Assembly: GCA_023387085.1 (NCBI GenBank)
Contig: JAEWIL010000205.1
Span: 1 to 63,007, forward strand
Reading direction: 5' to 3'
Source: Pseudomonadota bacterium
GTDB taxonomy: Bacteria; Pseudomonadota; Alphaproteobacteria; Sphingomonadales; Sphingomonadaceae
Length of the DNA: 63,007 nucleotides
Below the pieces are notes generated by a model. It saw only the letters and a list, made by a program, of their open reading frames with translations. It ran no database searches and was not told the origin of the DNA. Shown here piece after piece: positions 1 through 8,327 of this stretch. The first letter of the stretch is position 1, and every line of letters begins with the position of its first letter. Both the position numbers and the translations under genes were made by a program.

Positions 1-843
1 GAACAGCATCGTGCGCATGTCGTGCGGTTCGGCGCTCGGCAGAGGGAGCAGGCCGTGCGTTCCGGCGCGCGTTGCGGTCTGGGTCGATCCGATCTTCACC
101 GCCACCGGCCGGCGCGAGATCGCGGGCCCCAGCCCGAGGAAATGACCGCGTTCGAGGTCGCGGATCGCCTCGGCCTGCCGCCGTTCCATCCCGAGCAGAT
201 CGGCGGCGCGCGCCATGTCGATGTCGAGGAAGGTGCGGCCCATCAGGAAGTTGCTCGCCTCGGCCGCGACATTCTTCGCGAGCTTGGCGAGCCGCTGCGT
301 CGCGATCGCCCCGGCGAGGCCGCGCTTGCGGCCGCGGCACATCAGGTTGGTCATCGCCGACAGGCTGGCGCGGCGGACGGTGTCGGAGACGTCGCCCGAC
401 GCGCTTGGCGCGAACATCTGCGCCTCGTCGACGACGACGAGCGCCGGAAACCAATGCTCGCGCGGCGCATCGAACAGCGCGTTCAGGAAGATGGCGGCGC
501 AGCTCATCTGCGCCTCGATATCGAGCGTATCGAGCGCGACGATCACCGACGCGCGATGCTCGCGGATGCGCGCGCCCATCGCCGCGATCTCGCGCTCGCT
601 ATAGTCGCCCGCATTGACGACGACATGGTTGTAGCGGTCGGCGAGGGTGACGAAATCACCCTCGGGGTCGATCACCACCTGCTGGACGAGTCCCGCGCTT
701 TCCTCGAGCAGCCGACGCAGCAGGTGCGATTTTCCCGAGCCCGAATTGCCCTGGACGAGCAGGCGCGTTGCGAGCAATTCCTGCACATTGACGTGAACGG
801 CTGAGCCACGGTCGTCGGTTCCGATTTCGATGCTGCTGTTCAC
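1..843 (-). CDS. HerA/DUF87-type P-loop ATPase (3' end outside window)
   Basis: A cytoplasmic P-loop ATPase of the HerA/FtsK-like DUF87 group, whose members act as DNA translocases or helicases; the exact substrate cannot be read from sequence. I start it at a GTG whose codon covers 841-843; the frame is still open at base 1, so the C-terminus is missing and only 281 codons are visible. A Walker A motif GNSGSGKS lies at residues 32-39 and a Walker B stretch ending VVVDEAQ at about 136-142, followed by the helicase-like segment CRGRKRGLAGAIATQR. It is divergent from the ROK kinase with about 90 bp between them. Family assignment is firm; role in the cell is not. Confidence 0.8.
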   Translation of the reverse strand, partial: MNSSIEIGTDDRGSAVHVNVQELLATRLLVQGNSGSGKSHLLRRLLEESAGLVQQVVIDPEGDFVTLADRYNHVVVNAGDYSEREIAAMGARIREHRASVIVALDTLDIEAQMSCAAIFLNALFDAPREHWFPALVVVDEAQMFAPSASGDVSDTVRRASLSAMTNLMCRGRKRGLAGAIATQRLAKLAKNVAAEASNFLMGRTFLDIDMARAADLLGMERRQAEAIRDLERGHFLGLGPAISRRPVAVKIGSTQTATRAGTHGLLPLPSAEPHDMRTMLF

Positions 844-935
844 GGGCGCTGCCCTATCGGGCGGCCGCAAGCTTGACAACCGGCGAGGCCGACCGGACGG
901 CGAATTTCAGAATATCGGCGACGAGGATCGGGCGA

Positions 936-1826
936 ATGGCGAAGCGGACAGCATTGATCGAAGCGGGCGGGACGAAATTCATCGTCGGCGTGGGCCACGA
1001 CGACCGGTCTATCATCGCGCGGACCCGCATCCCGACGACCCGCCCCGGCGAGACGATTCCGGCCGCGATCGAATGGCTGCGCGCGCAGGGCGGCGCCTAT
1101 GATGCCGTTGGGCTGGCCTGTTTCGGGCCGCTCGACCTCGATCCCGCGTCGCCAACCTGGGGCCATCTGACGCGGACGACGAAGCCCGGCTGGAGCCACA
1201 CCGATGTCGCGGGCCCGGTCGCGCGGGCGCTTGACTGCCCGGTCGCGATCGATACCGACGTCAACGGTGCGGCGCTTGCCGAGCATCGCTGGGGCGCGGG
1301 GCAGGGGGGTGTGTCGACGCTTTACCTGACCATCGGCACCGGGGTAGGCGGCGGCGCGGTGACCGGCGGACGCCTGATCCACGGCGTCTCGCATCCCGAG
1401 ATGGGCCATATCCGGGTACCGCGTCATCCGGCTGACAGCGGCTTTGCGGGCATCTGCCCATTCCACCGCGATTGCCTCGAAGGATTGGCGAGCGGGCCGG
1501 CGATTCAGGCGCGTTGGGGTGCTTCGCTGTCGGAATTGCCCGCCGATCATGCGGGGCATGGCATCATTGCGTGGTATCTGGCGCAGGCGACCGCGACCTT
1601 TCAGGCAATCCTGGAGCCCGCGCGGATCGTCCTCGGCGGCGGCGTCATGCAGACGCCGGGGCTGCTCGACCGGGTCCGGAGCGAAACGGAGAAAGCGAGC
1701 GGCGGCTATTTTGCCGGCGCGTCCGAAGCGGTCATCGTGCCGCCGGCGCTCGGCACCGATTCGGGGCTGCTCGGCGCGCTGGCGCTGACCGAGGTCGAGG
1801 GGAATTTGCGGACGGTGAGCGGCTAG
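936..1826 (+). CDS. ROK-family sugar kinase (fructokinase-like)
   Basis: A 296-residue ROK kinase, probably phosphorylating fructose or a related hexose with ATP in the cytoplasm. The phosphate-binding EAGGTKF motif is at residues 9-15, the catalytic region reads DTDVNGAAL, and TIGTGVGGG is the second phosphate loop. The ROK zinc site appears as HPEMGHI followed by CPFHRDCLEGLASGPA, the arrangement of YdhR/Mak-type fructokinases. I chose the ATG at 936 because the family begins right before the phosphate motif; an upstream in-frame ATG at 873 would add 21 atypical residues. The stop codon shares the palindrome CTAG (1823-1826) with the stop of convergent mobA. Confidence 0.85.
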   Translation: MAKRTALIEAGGTKFIVGVGHDDRSIIARTRIPTTRPGETIPAAIEWLRAQGGAYDAVGLACFGPLDLDPASPTWGHLTRTTKPGWSHTDVAGPVARALDCPVAIDTDVNGAALAEHRWGAGQGGVSTLYLTIGTGVGGGAVTGGRLIHGVSHPEMGHIRVPRHPADSGFAGICPFHRDCLEGLASGPAIQARWGASLSELPADHAGHGIIAWYLAQATATFQAILEPARIVLGGGVMQTPGLLDRVRSETEKASGGYFAGASEAVIVPPALGTDSGLLGALALTEVEGNLRTVSG

Positions 1827-2362
1827 CGGCCCAGTTTCGCAAGATCGTCGGGGCGGTTGACGTTGGCGATCGGAAGCTCGGTCCCGACCGGCTCCGCGCC
1901 GATGATGGCTGTCCAGGCGCGCACCGATCCGGCGCCCTTTTCCGAAAGCCACGCCGCGAGCCGGTCGGCGTCGGCGGTTGGCCACAGGCCGATGACCGGA
2001 CAATCGGCAACGAAGGTGGCCGATGGCGAGGCAGCAACTCGCGCAAGCAGGTCCCGCGGCAGCTGCGGCGTGTCGCAGGGAAGCGACAGCAGACGGTCAT
2101 AGCCCTTGTCGCGTGCGGCGGTCAGCGCCCCAGCCAGCCCTCCCAGCGGTCCCAGTCCCGCGCGCGGGCGGTCGGCGACGCTCGCGAATCCCGGATGGTC
2201 GCGGCCCGCCACGAATATCGTATCGCACAACGGATCGAGCGCGGCGATCGACCAGTCGAGCAGGGTGCGGCCGCGCCATATCTCGTCCGCCTTGTCGCGG
2301 CCGAAGCGCGACGAGGCGCCGCCCGCAAGGACGACGCCGGCGAGGGAGGATGCGGACGTCAA
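1823..2362 (-). CDS. mobA: Molybdenum cofactor guanylyltransferase MobA
   Basis: Transfers GMP from GTP to molybdopterin-Mo to make the bis-MGD cofactor of DMSO-reductase-type enzymes. The NTP-transferase signature LAGGASSRFGRDKA is at about residues 12-25, followed by the central PLGGLAGAL and the LPCDTPQ (metal-binding) segments, and the protein ends NVNRPDDL, typical of MobA. About 179 residues, close to the family size. The likely start is a TTG at 2360-2362 that overlaps the TGA of the upstream MFS gene (ATTGA), suggesting translational coupling; no ATG gives a proper N-terminus, so the start is inferred. No other molybdenum-cofactor gene is in the window. Confidence 0.85.
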   Translation of the reverse strand: MTSASSLAGVVLAGGASSRFGRDKADEIWRGRTLLDWSIAALDPLCDTIFVAGRDHPGFASVADRPRAGLGPLGGLAGALTAARDKGYDRLLSLPCDTPQLPRDLLARVAASPSATFVADCPVIGLWPTADADRLAAWLSEKGAGSVRAWTAIIGAEPVGTELPIANVNRPDDLAKLGR

Positions 2363-3687
2363 TCGATCGTTCGCGCAAGCTCGCGGTTGAGCCACAGCGC
2401 GACGAGCGTGCCGATCGCGCCCGAGAGCAGATAGCCGCCGGCGGCGATCAACCCATATTGGCTCGACAGCCACAGCGCGACCATTGGCGCGAACCCGGCG
2501 CCGAACAGCCACGCGAGATCCGAGGTGAGCGCCGATCCGGTATAGCGATGGCGCGGGTCGAAGTTCGACGACAGCGCGCCCGACGACTGTCCGAAGGAGA
2601 AGCCGAGGAGCAGGAAGCCGCTGACCATGAACACGGCCTCGCCGACTTCGCCCGCGCCGAGGAGCTGTGGCGCGAAGCCGCTGTAGGCTGCGATCGCGGC
2701 GGCGGTGACCCCCAGCAAGGTGCGGCGGCCGACGCGGTCGGCGAGATAGCCCGAGGCGATGATTGCGCCGACGCCGACGACCGCGGCGACCGCCTCGATC
2801 ATCAGGAAGCGCACCGGCGTCTCTTCGGTGAAGAGGAACACCCAAGACAGCGGGAACACGGTGACCATGTGGAACAGCGCGAAGCTGGCGAGCGGGGCAA
2901 AGGCGCCCATCGCGATGATCCGCCATTCGGAGCGCAGCGTCTCGGTCAGTTTCGCGGGTTCGAGTTCGCGGTCCTCGAACAGTTCCAGATATTCGGGAGT
3001 GACGACGATGCGCAGCCGCGCGAAGAGCGCGACGACGTTGATCGCGAAGGCGACGAAGAAGGGATAGCGCCAGCCCCAGTCGAGGAAATCCTCGGCGGGT
3101 AGCGCCGCGATCAGGAACATGAAGAGCAGGCTGGCGACGATCAGGCCGAGGGGCGCACCGAGCTGCGGGATCATAGCATACCAGCCGCGCTTGCTTTCGG
3201 GCGCGTTGACCGCGAGCAGCGAGGCCAGCCCGTCCCACGATCCGCCGAGCGCGACGCCCTGGCCCATGCGGAACAGCGCGAGCAGCAGCGCGGCGCCAAT
3301 CCCTGCGGTTTCGTAGCTCGGCACGAAGGCGATCGCCGCGGTCGAACCGCCGAGCAGGAACAGCGCGATGGTCAGCTTTGCGCCACGGCCATAGACGCGG
3401 TCGATCCACGAGAAAATCATCGTGCCGACGGGGCGCGCAACGAAGGCGAGCGCGAAGATGGCGAACGACCAAAGGGTGCCCGTCAGCGGGTCGAGGTGCG
3501 GAAAGACCAGTTTCGGGAACACCAGCACCGAGGCGATCGCATAAACGAAAAAGTCGAAAAATTCCGACGTTCGGCCTATGATCACCCCGATCGCGATTTC
3601 GGCAGGGGAAATGCGATGATCGGCCTCGTAGAGCGCACGCGCATCGCGTTCGGCCTGGGTTGTGGACGGCGCGGTTTCGGCAGACAT
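2359..3687 (-). CDS. MFS transporter, metabolite:H+ symporter (MHS) type
   Basis: A 442-residue inner-membrane transporter with about 12 hydrophobic segments. The loop after TM2 and the segment WIDRVYGRGAKLTIA match the MFS motif region, and the sequence RTSEFFDFFVYAIASVLVFP near residue 39 is characteristic of the MHS subfamily (ProP/ShiA/KgtP-like) that carries small organic acids or osmolytes with protons. The substrate is unknown. It lies immediately upstream of mobA with a stop/start overlap, yet the functions are unrelated as far as can be seen. Transcription runs away from the palindromic element at 3844-4107. Confidence 0.8.
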   Translation of the reverse strand: MSAETAPSTTQAERDARALYEADHRISPAEIAIGVIIGRTSEFFDFFVYAIASVLVFPKLVFPHLDPLTGTLWSFAIFALAFVARPVGTMIFSWIDRVYGRGAKLTIALFLLGGSTAAIAFVPSYETAGIGAALLLALFRMGQGVALGGSWDGLASLLAVNAPESKRGWYAMIPQLGAPLGLIVASLLFMFLIAALPAEDFLDWGWRYPFFVAFAINVVALFARLRIVVTPEYLELFEDRELEPAKLTETLRSEWRIIAMGAFAPLASFALFHMVTVFPLSWVFLFTEETPVRFLMIEAVAAVVGVGAIIASGYLADRVGRRTLLGVTAAAIAAYSGFAPQLLGAGEVGEAVFMVSGFLLLGFSFGQSSGALSSNFDPRHRYTGSALTSDLAWLFGAGFAPMVALWLSSQYGLIAAGGYLLSGAIGTLVALWLNRELARTID

Positions 3688-3843
3688 AATTTGCGTCCTG
3701 CTGCTGGCGCTCCGAAAAGGGAATCCGGTGGCGCGAGTCGGTCATAGGGCAAAAGCGCCCGTTATGAAATTGCCCCTGCGCCATCGTCGGCGGTCGCGGG
3801 ATTGGACAAAATGTCCTATGTGCACTGCAACAAAGGAGGCTTA

Positions 3844-4107
3844 GGGCCCGCCCTCAATTTCAGCGGCGCCGAGGTTTGAAGCAAAATGGCCCAGTGCGAG
3901 GAAAGAAGGCGAAGACATATGTCGATATTTCGAGACTTCTTGACGAAGCAATGGGCCATTTTGATCAAATCCCTTCGGGACGCCCAAATGGCTTCCATCT
4001 CGGGCCGAAAGCCGCTTGCAAGGGCAGCCAGCCCTCGCGGCGCGTCTTTCGACCCGATCTGTTCGCCATTTGGGCGCCTCGACGCCGCTGAAATTGATGG
4101 CGGGCCC
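3844..4107. repeat. 264-bp cloverleaf-like inverted-repeat element upstream of cyoA
   Basis: Almost the whole 264 bp is self-complementary. The outer arms 3844-3874 and 4077-4107 are 31 bp long and complementary with two mismatches. Inside, arm 1 pairs 3882-3893 with 3952-3963 (12/12, extended outward by TTTGA/TCAAA). A mini hairpin TCCC-TTC-GGGA lies at about 3970-3980. Arm 2 pairs 3981-3992 with 4065-4076 (12/12), continues 4000-4011 with 4046-4057 (11/12) and ends in AGGGC-AGCCA-GCCCT. The result is a closed stem carrying two long arms and one short arm. It could be a MITE-like non-autonomous element or a structured 5' leader; its right end is 12 bp before the cyoA start. No clear target-site duplication is visible. 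Confidence 0.8.
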
Positions 4108-4119
4108 TCTGCGCGCATC

Positions 4120-5298
4120 ATGCCAAGCAAGCTCCCTCTTTTTCTCGCCCGGATGGTGCGGTTTTCGCCGCTCGCCGCATTGCCCCTGCTATCGGGCTGC
4201 GGAATGGTCGTGCTCGATCCGGCGGGCGATGTCGCGCGCCAGCAGGGCGACCTGATCGTCATCTCGACCGTGCTGATGCTGCTGATCATCGTGCCGGTGA
4301 TGGCGCTGACGGTCTTCTTTGCATGGCGCTATCGCGCGGCGAACAAGGATGCGACCTACAAGCCCGACTGGGACCATTCCACCCAGCTCGAACTGGTGAT
4401 CTGGTCGGCGCCGCTGCTGATCATCATCTGCCTTGGCGCGGTGACCTGGGTCGCGACCCATCTGCTCGATCCCTATCGTCCGCTTGCGCGCACGGCACCG
4501 GGAAAGCCGGTCGCAGCGCATATGAAACCGCTCGACGTGCAGGTCGTCGCGCTCGACTGGAAATGGCTGTTCATCTATCCCGAGCAGGGCATTGCGAGCG
4601 TCAACGAGCTGGCGGTTCCGGTCGATCGCCCGGTGCGGTTCCGCATTTCCTCCTCGACCGTCATGAACAGCTTCTACGTGCCGGCGCTCGCGGGGCAGAT
4701 TTACGCGATGCCGGGCATGGAGACGAAGCTGCACGGCGTGTTCGACAAGACGGGGACGTTCGACGGTTTTTCCGCCAATTATTCGGGATGGGGCTTTTCG
4801 CAGATGCGCTTCAAGGTGAAGAGCCTGCCCGCCAGCGCGTTCGACCAATGGGTCGCGGCGGTGAAAGCGAAGGGCGAGGGCGACCTCGACCGCATGGCCT
4901 ATCTGAAGCTGGAGAAGCCGAGTCAGAAAGAGCCGGTCCGGCATTTCGCGGCGGTCGATCCCGAACTGTTCGACGCGGTCGTCAACATGTGCGTCGAGCC
5001 CGGCAAGATGTGCATGCACGACATGATGGCGATCGATTCCAAGGGCGGCGCTGGCGTCGCCGGCATCCAGAATGTCCGGTCGGTCACCTATGACAAATTC
5101 GCGGCGCGCGGCACCGGCGACCTCGCGAACTGGAGCGTCCGCTATGTCGCGGCGCTGTGCAGCCAACAGATGCTGTCGGCCGACCGGCCCGATGCGAAGC
5201 CGGTAAACCCGGCGCCGCTGAAGGGTGAAGGTCTGTCGCACCCCAATCAGGCGCCCGAGCGCACCGCGCTCAATGCCGCTCCCCGCCAGACGTCCTGA
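4120..5298 (+). CDS. cyoA: Quinol oxidase subunit II (CyoA-type)
   Basis: Subunit II of a haem-copper quinol oxidase: a lipoprotein with lipobox LLSGC near residues 24-28, two TM helices, and a periplasmic cupredoxin domain. The conserved block NSFYVPALAGQIYAMPGM is typical of CyoA/QoxA, and the CuA ligands of cytochrome c oxidases are absent from the loop where SANYSGWGFSQM stands, which argues for quinol rather than cytochrome c as donor. A C-terminal COX_ARM segment carries CVEPGKMCMHDMM. I start at ATG 4120 (392 residues); ATG 4153 also gives a complete lipoprotein signal, and neither has a convincing Shine-Dalgarno. First gene of cyoABCD-SURF1-regB-regA-LysR. Confidence 0.9.
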   Translation: MPSKLPLFLARMVRFSPLAALPLLSGCGMVVLDPAGDVARQQGDLIVISTVLMLLIIVPVMALTVFFAWRYRAANKDATYKPDWDHSTQLELVIWSAPLLIIICLGAVTWVATHLLDPYRPLARTAPGKPVAAHMKPLDVQVVALDWKWLFIYPEQGIASVNELAVPVDRPVRFRISSSTVMNSFYVPALAGQIYAMPGMETKLHGVFDKTGTFDGFSANYSGWGFSQMRFKVKSLPASAFDQWVAAVKAKGEGDLDRMAYLKLEKPSQKEPVRHFAAVDPELFDAVVNMCVEPGKMCMHDMMAIDSKGGAGVAGIQNVRSVTYDKFAARGTGDLANWSVRYVAALCSQQMLSADRPDAKPVNPAPLKGEGLSHPNQAPERTALNAAPRQTS

Positions 5299-5312
5299 AG
5301 GCAGTCGAGACC

Positions 5313-7322
5313 GTGATCACTCCGCACCCCGCACCCGAAACCGGCCCGTTCCTCGGCAAGCTTTCGCTCGAAGCCTTGCCACTGCACGAGCCGATCCTTG
5401 TCGTCACCTTCATCGCGGTCGCCATCGGCGGCATCGCGGTGCTCGCGGCGATCACCAAATACCGCCTTTGGGGCTGGCTGTGGCGCGACTGGCTGACCAC
5501 CGTCGATCACAAGCGCATCGGGATCATGTACATGATTCTGGGGCTTATCATGTTCCTGCGCGGCTTTGCCGACGCGATCATGATGCGGCTGCAGCAAGCG
5601 ATGGCCTTCAACGGGTCCGAAGGCTATCTGACCCCGCATCATTATGACCAGATCTTCACCGCGCACGGCGTGATCATGATCTTCTTCGTAGCGATGCCGT
5701 TCATCACCGGGCTGATGAACTATATGGTGCCGCTGCAGATCGGCGCGCGCGACGTCAGCTTTCCGTTTCTCAACAATTTCAGTTTCTGGATGACGGCCGC
5801 CGGCGCGGCGCTGACGATGATCTCGCTGTTCGTCGGCGAGTATGCGCAGACCGGCTGGCTTGCCTATCCCCCGCTGTCCGGGATCGCCTACAGCCCCAAC
5901 GTCGGCGTCGATTATTATATCTGGGGGCTGCAGATAGCCGGGGTAGGCACGACCCTGTCGGGTATCAACCTGATCGTGACGATCCTGAAGCTTCGCGCGC
6001 CGGGCATGGGCCTGATGAAGATGCCGGTCTTCACCTGGACGTCGCTCTGCTCGAACATCCTGATCGTCGCGAGCTTCCCGATCCTGACGGCGACGCTCGT
6101 CCTGCTCAGCCTCGACCGCTATGCCGGCACCAATTTCTTCACCAACGATCTCGGCGGATCGCCGATGATGTATGTGAACCTGATCTGGATCTGGGGGCAC
6201 CCCGAGGTCTATATCCTGATCCTGCCGCTGTTCGGCGTGTTCAGCGAAGTGACCTCGACCTTCTCGGGCAAGAAGCTCTTCGGCTATACGTCGATGGTCT
6301 ATGCGACGATCTGCATCACCATTCTGAGCTATCTGGTCTGGCTGCACCATTTCTTCACCATGGGGTCGGGCGCCAGCGTCAACAGCTTCTTCGGCATCAC
6401 GACGATGGTGATCTCGATCCCCACGGGGGCGAAGCTCTTCAACTGGCTTTTTACCATGTATCGCGGCCGCATCCGCTTCGAGCTGCCGATGATGTGGACG
6501 ATTGCCTTCATGCTGACCTTCGTCGTCGGCGGCATGACCGGGGTGTTGCTCGCGGTGCCGCCCGCAGACTTCGTGCTCCACAATTCGCTGTTCCTGATCG
6601 CGCATTTCCACAATGTGATCATCGGCGGCGTGCTGTTCGGTCTGTTCGCGGCGATCAACTATTGGTGGCCGAAGGCGTTCGGCTTCAGGCTCGATGTCTT
6701 CTGGGGCAAGATCAGCTTCTGGTGCTGGGTCGTCGGCTTCTGGCTCGCCTTCATGCCGCTCTATATCCTCGGCCTGATGGGCGTCACCCGCCGGATGCGC
6801 GTGTTCGACGATCCGAGCCTGCAAATCTGGTTCGTGATTGCCGCCATCGGCGCCGCGGTGATTGCGGTCGGCATCGCGGCGATGCTGATCCAGTTCGGCG
6901 TCAGCATCTGGCGGCGGGACAAACTGCGCGACGAAACGGGCGACCCGTGGAACGGCCGCACCCTCGAGTGGGCGACCAGCTCGCCGCCGCCCGACTATAA
7001 TTTCGCCTTCACGCCGAAGATCCATTCGCTCGACGCATGGTACGACATGAAGAAGCGCGGCGCGGTGCGGCCTGTCGACGGCTTTCGCGACATCCACATG
7101 CCGAGCAACACCGGCGCGGGGATCATCCTTGCCGGCCTCTGCCTGGTGATGGGGTTCGCGTTGGTCTGGCATATCTGGTGGCTGGTGATCGCGAGCTTCG
7201 TCGCGACCGTCGCCTATGCGATCTTCCACACCTTCAACTACAAGCGCGACTTCGACATCCCGGCGGCCACCGTCGCCGCGGTCGAGGATGCGCGCACCCG
7301 CCAGCTGGCGGCCGGAGCCTGA
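5313..7322 (+). CDS. cyoB: Quinol oxidase subunit I (CyoB-type)
   Basis: The catalytic subunit: reduces O2 to water at a haem-CuB centre and pumps protons. All ligands are present: H118 and H433 for low-spin haem, H431 for high-spin haem, and H296, H345 and H346 for CuB, with Y300 in WGHPEVYI as the cross-linked tyrosine. Each of the catalytic positions I compared is offset by 12 from the E. coli CyoB numbering. The D-channel region NYMVPLQIGARD is intact. The 669-residue length fits CyoB (15 TM helices). Start is GTG at 5313, 14 bp after cyoA. Whether haem O or haem A occupies the site is open, because a SURF1 gene rather than cyoE follows. Confidence 0.95.
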   Translation: MITPHPAPETGPFLGKLSLEALPLHEPILVVTFIAVAIGGIAVLAAITKYRLWGWLWRDWLTTVDHKRIGIMYMILGLIMFLRGFADAIMMRLQQAMAFNGSEGYLTPHHYDQIFTAHGVIMIFFVAMPFITGLMNYMVPLQIGARDVSFPFLNNFSFWMTAAGAALTMISLFVGEYAQTGWLAYPPLSGIAYSPNVGVDYYIWGLQIAGVGTTLSGINLIVTILKLRAPGMGLMKMPVFTWTSLCSNILIVASFPILTATLVLLSLDRYAGTNFFTNDLGGSPMMYVNLIWIWGHPEVYILILPLFGVFSEVTSTFSGKKLFGYTSMVYATICITILSYLVWLHHFFTMGSGASVNSFFGITTMVISIPTGAKLFNWLFTMYRGRIRFELPMMWTIAFMLTFVVGGMTGVLLAVPPADFVLHNSLFLIAHFHNVIIGGVLFGLFAAINYWWPKAFGFRLDVFWGKISFWCWVVGFWLAFMPLYILGLMGVTRRMRVFDDPSLQIWFVIAAIGAAVIAVGIAAMLIQFGVSIWRRDKLRDETGDPWNGRTLEWATSSPPPDYNFAFTPKIHSLDAWYDMKKRGAVRPVDGFRDIHMPSNTGAGIILAGLCLVMGFALVWHIWWLVIASFVATVAYAIFHTFNYKRDFDIPAATVAAVEDARTRQLAAGA

Positions 7323-7326
7323 TGCG

Positions 7327-7953
7327 ATGAGCGCCAAGACCATCACTGCCGACGAACCCGTCCAGTTCTACGACCTCGACGAACATGCGCATCCCGAGGG
7401 GCACAGCACGATGCTGGGCTTCTGGATCTATCTGATGAGCGACTGCCTCATCTTCGCGATCCTGTTCGCCTGCTTCGCGGTGCTCGGCGGCAATTATGCC
7501 GCGGGGCCGGCGCCGAAGGATCTGTTCGACCTGCCGCTCGTCGCGCTGAACACCGCGATGCTGCTCTTCTCGTCGATCACCTATGGCTTTGCGGTCCTCC
7601 AGATGCAGCAGGGGAAGGTGAAGGGGACGCAGCTCTGGCTGGCGATCACCGGGCTGTTCGGGCTCGCCTTCCTGGGGATCGAGCTTTACGAATTCCACCA
7701 TCTGATCGAGATCGGCGCGACGCCGCAGCGCAGCGCCTTCCTGTCGAGCTTCTTCACGCTGGTCGGCACGCACGGGTTGCATGTGACCTTCGGTATTATC
7801 TGGCTCGTCACGCTGATGATCCAGCTCGGCAAGCACGGGCTGATCGCGGCAAACAAGCGCCGCGTCATGTGCCTGTCGATGTTCTGGCACTTCCTCGACG
7901 TCGTCTGGATCGGCGTCTTCACCATTGTCTACCTGATGGGAGTGTTGCGATGA
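7327..7953 (+). CDS. cyoC: Quinol oxidase subunit III (CyoC-type)
   Basis: A 208-residue five-TM subunit III that stabilises the oxidase core. The family marks GFWIYLMSDCLIFAILF near the N-terminus, a glutamate in the GIELYEFHHLI helix, GTHGLHVTFGIIW and WHFLDVVWIGVFTIVYL at the C-terminus are all present. Start ATG at 7327 lies 4 bp after the cyoB stop; an in-frame ATG further upstream would run into cyoB. The stop TGA overlaps the cyoD start (ATGA). Confidence 0.93.
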   Translation: MSAKTITADEPVQFYDLDEHAHPEGHSTMLGFWIYLMSDCLIFAILFACFAVLGGNYAAGPAPKDLFDLPLVALNTAMLLFSSITYGFAVLQMQQGKVKGTQLWLAITGLFGLAFLGIELYEFHHLIEIGATPQRSAFLSSFFTLVGTHGLHVTFGIIWLVTLMIQLGKHGLIAANKRRVMCLSMFWHFLDVVWIGVFTIVYLMGVLR

Positions 7954-8327
7954 GCGCCGACCCTCACGCCCACGGCGCCGACGGCCATCACGAGATCGAG
8001 ATGCCGCATGCGTCGATGCGCGACTATGTCATCGGTTTCGTCCTGTCGGTCATTTTGACCGCGATCCCCTTCTGGCTGGTCATGGAGCGGCCGCTGTCGG
8101 ATGGTGCGACCGCCGCGGTCATCATGGTCTTCGCGGCGGTGCAGATCGTCGTCCATATGGTCTTCTTCCTCCATATGTCGCCGAAGGCCGAGGGCGGCTG
8201 GTCGATCACCTCGCTGACCTTCACGATCATCATCGTCGTGATCATGCTCGCGGGGTCGCTGTGGGTGATGCACCATCTCAACACCAACATGATGCCGCCA
8301 ATGCACGACACGAGCCAGTTGCCGTGA
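7950..8327 (+). CDS. cyoD: Quinol oxidase subunit IV (CyoD-type)
   Basis: A 125-residue small subunit with a histidine-rich N-terminus and three TM helices; the segments YVIGFVLSVILTAIPFWLV and AVQIVVHMVFFLHM are diagnostic of CyoD. It assists assembly of the oxidase. Start overlaps the cyoC stop by four bases and its own stop overlaps the GTG of the SURF1 gene. No cyoE (haem O synthase) follows within the window, unlike the E. coli operon. Confidence 0.92.
   Translation: MSADPHAHGADGHHEIEMPHASMRDYVIGFVLSVILTAIPFWLVMERPLSDGATAAVIMVFAAVQIVVHMVFFLHMSPKAEGGWSITSLTFTIIIVVIMLAGSLWVMHHLNTNMMPPMHDTSQLP

Noticed and set aside
3961..3969. TTGATCAA as an FNR-type box upstream of cyoA
   Set aside because: The FNR consensus needs TTGAT-N4-ATCAA; here the half-sites are fused and the bases are explained by the element's arm-1 pairing.
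4984..5030. Cys/His/Met-rich segment CVEPGKMCMHDMM in CyoA as a possible CuA site
   Set aside because: It lies in the C-terminal COX_ARM domain, not in the cupredoxin loop, and the spacing (C-x6-C-x-H) is wrong for CuA; similar segments are usual in alphaproteobacterial quinol oxidases.
5247..7346. 699-codon open frame antisense to cyoB
   Set aside because: Composition dominated by Asp, Arg, His and Ala with no motif; cyoB on the other strand has every catalytic residue.
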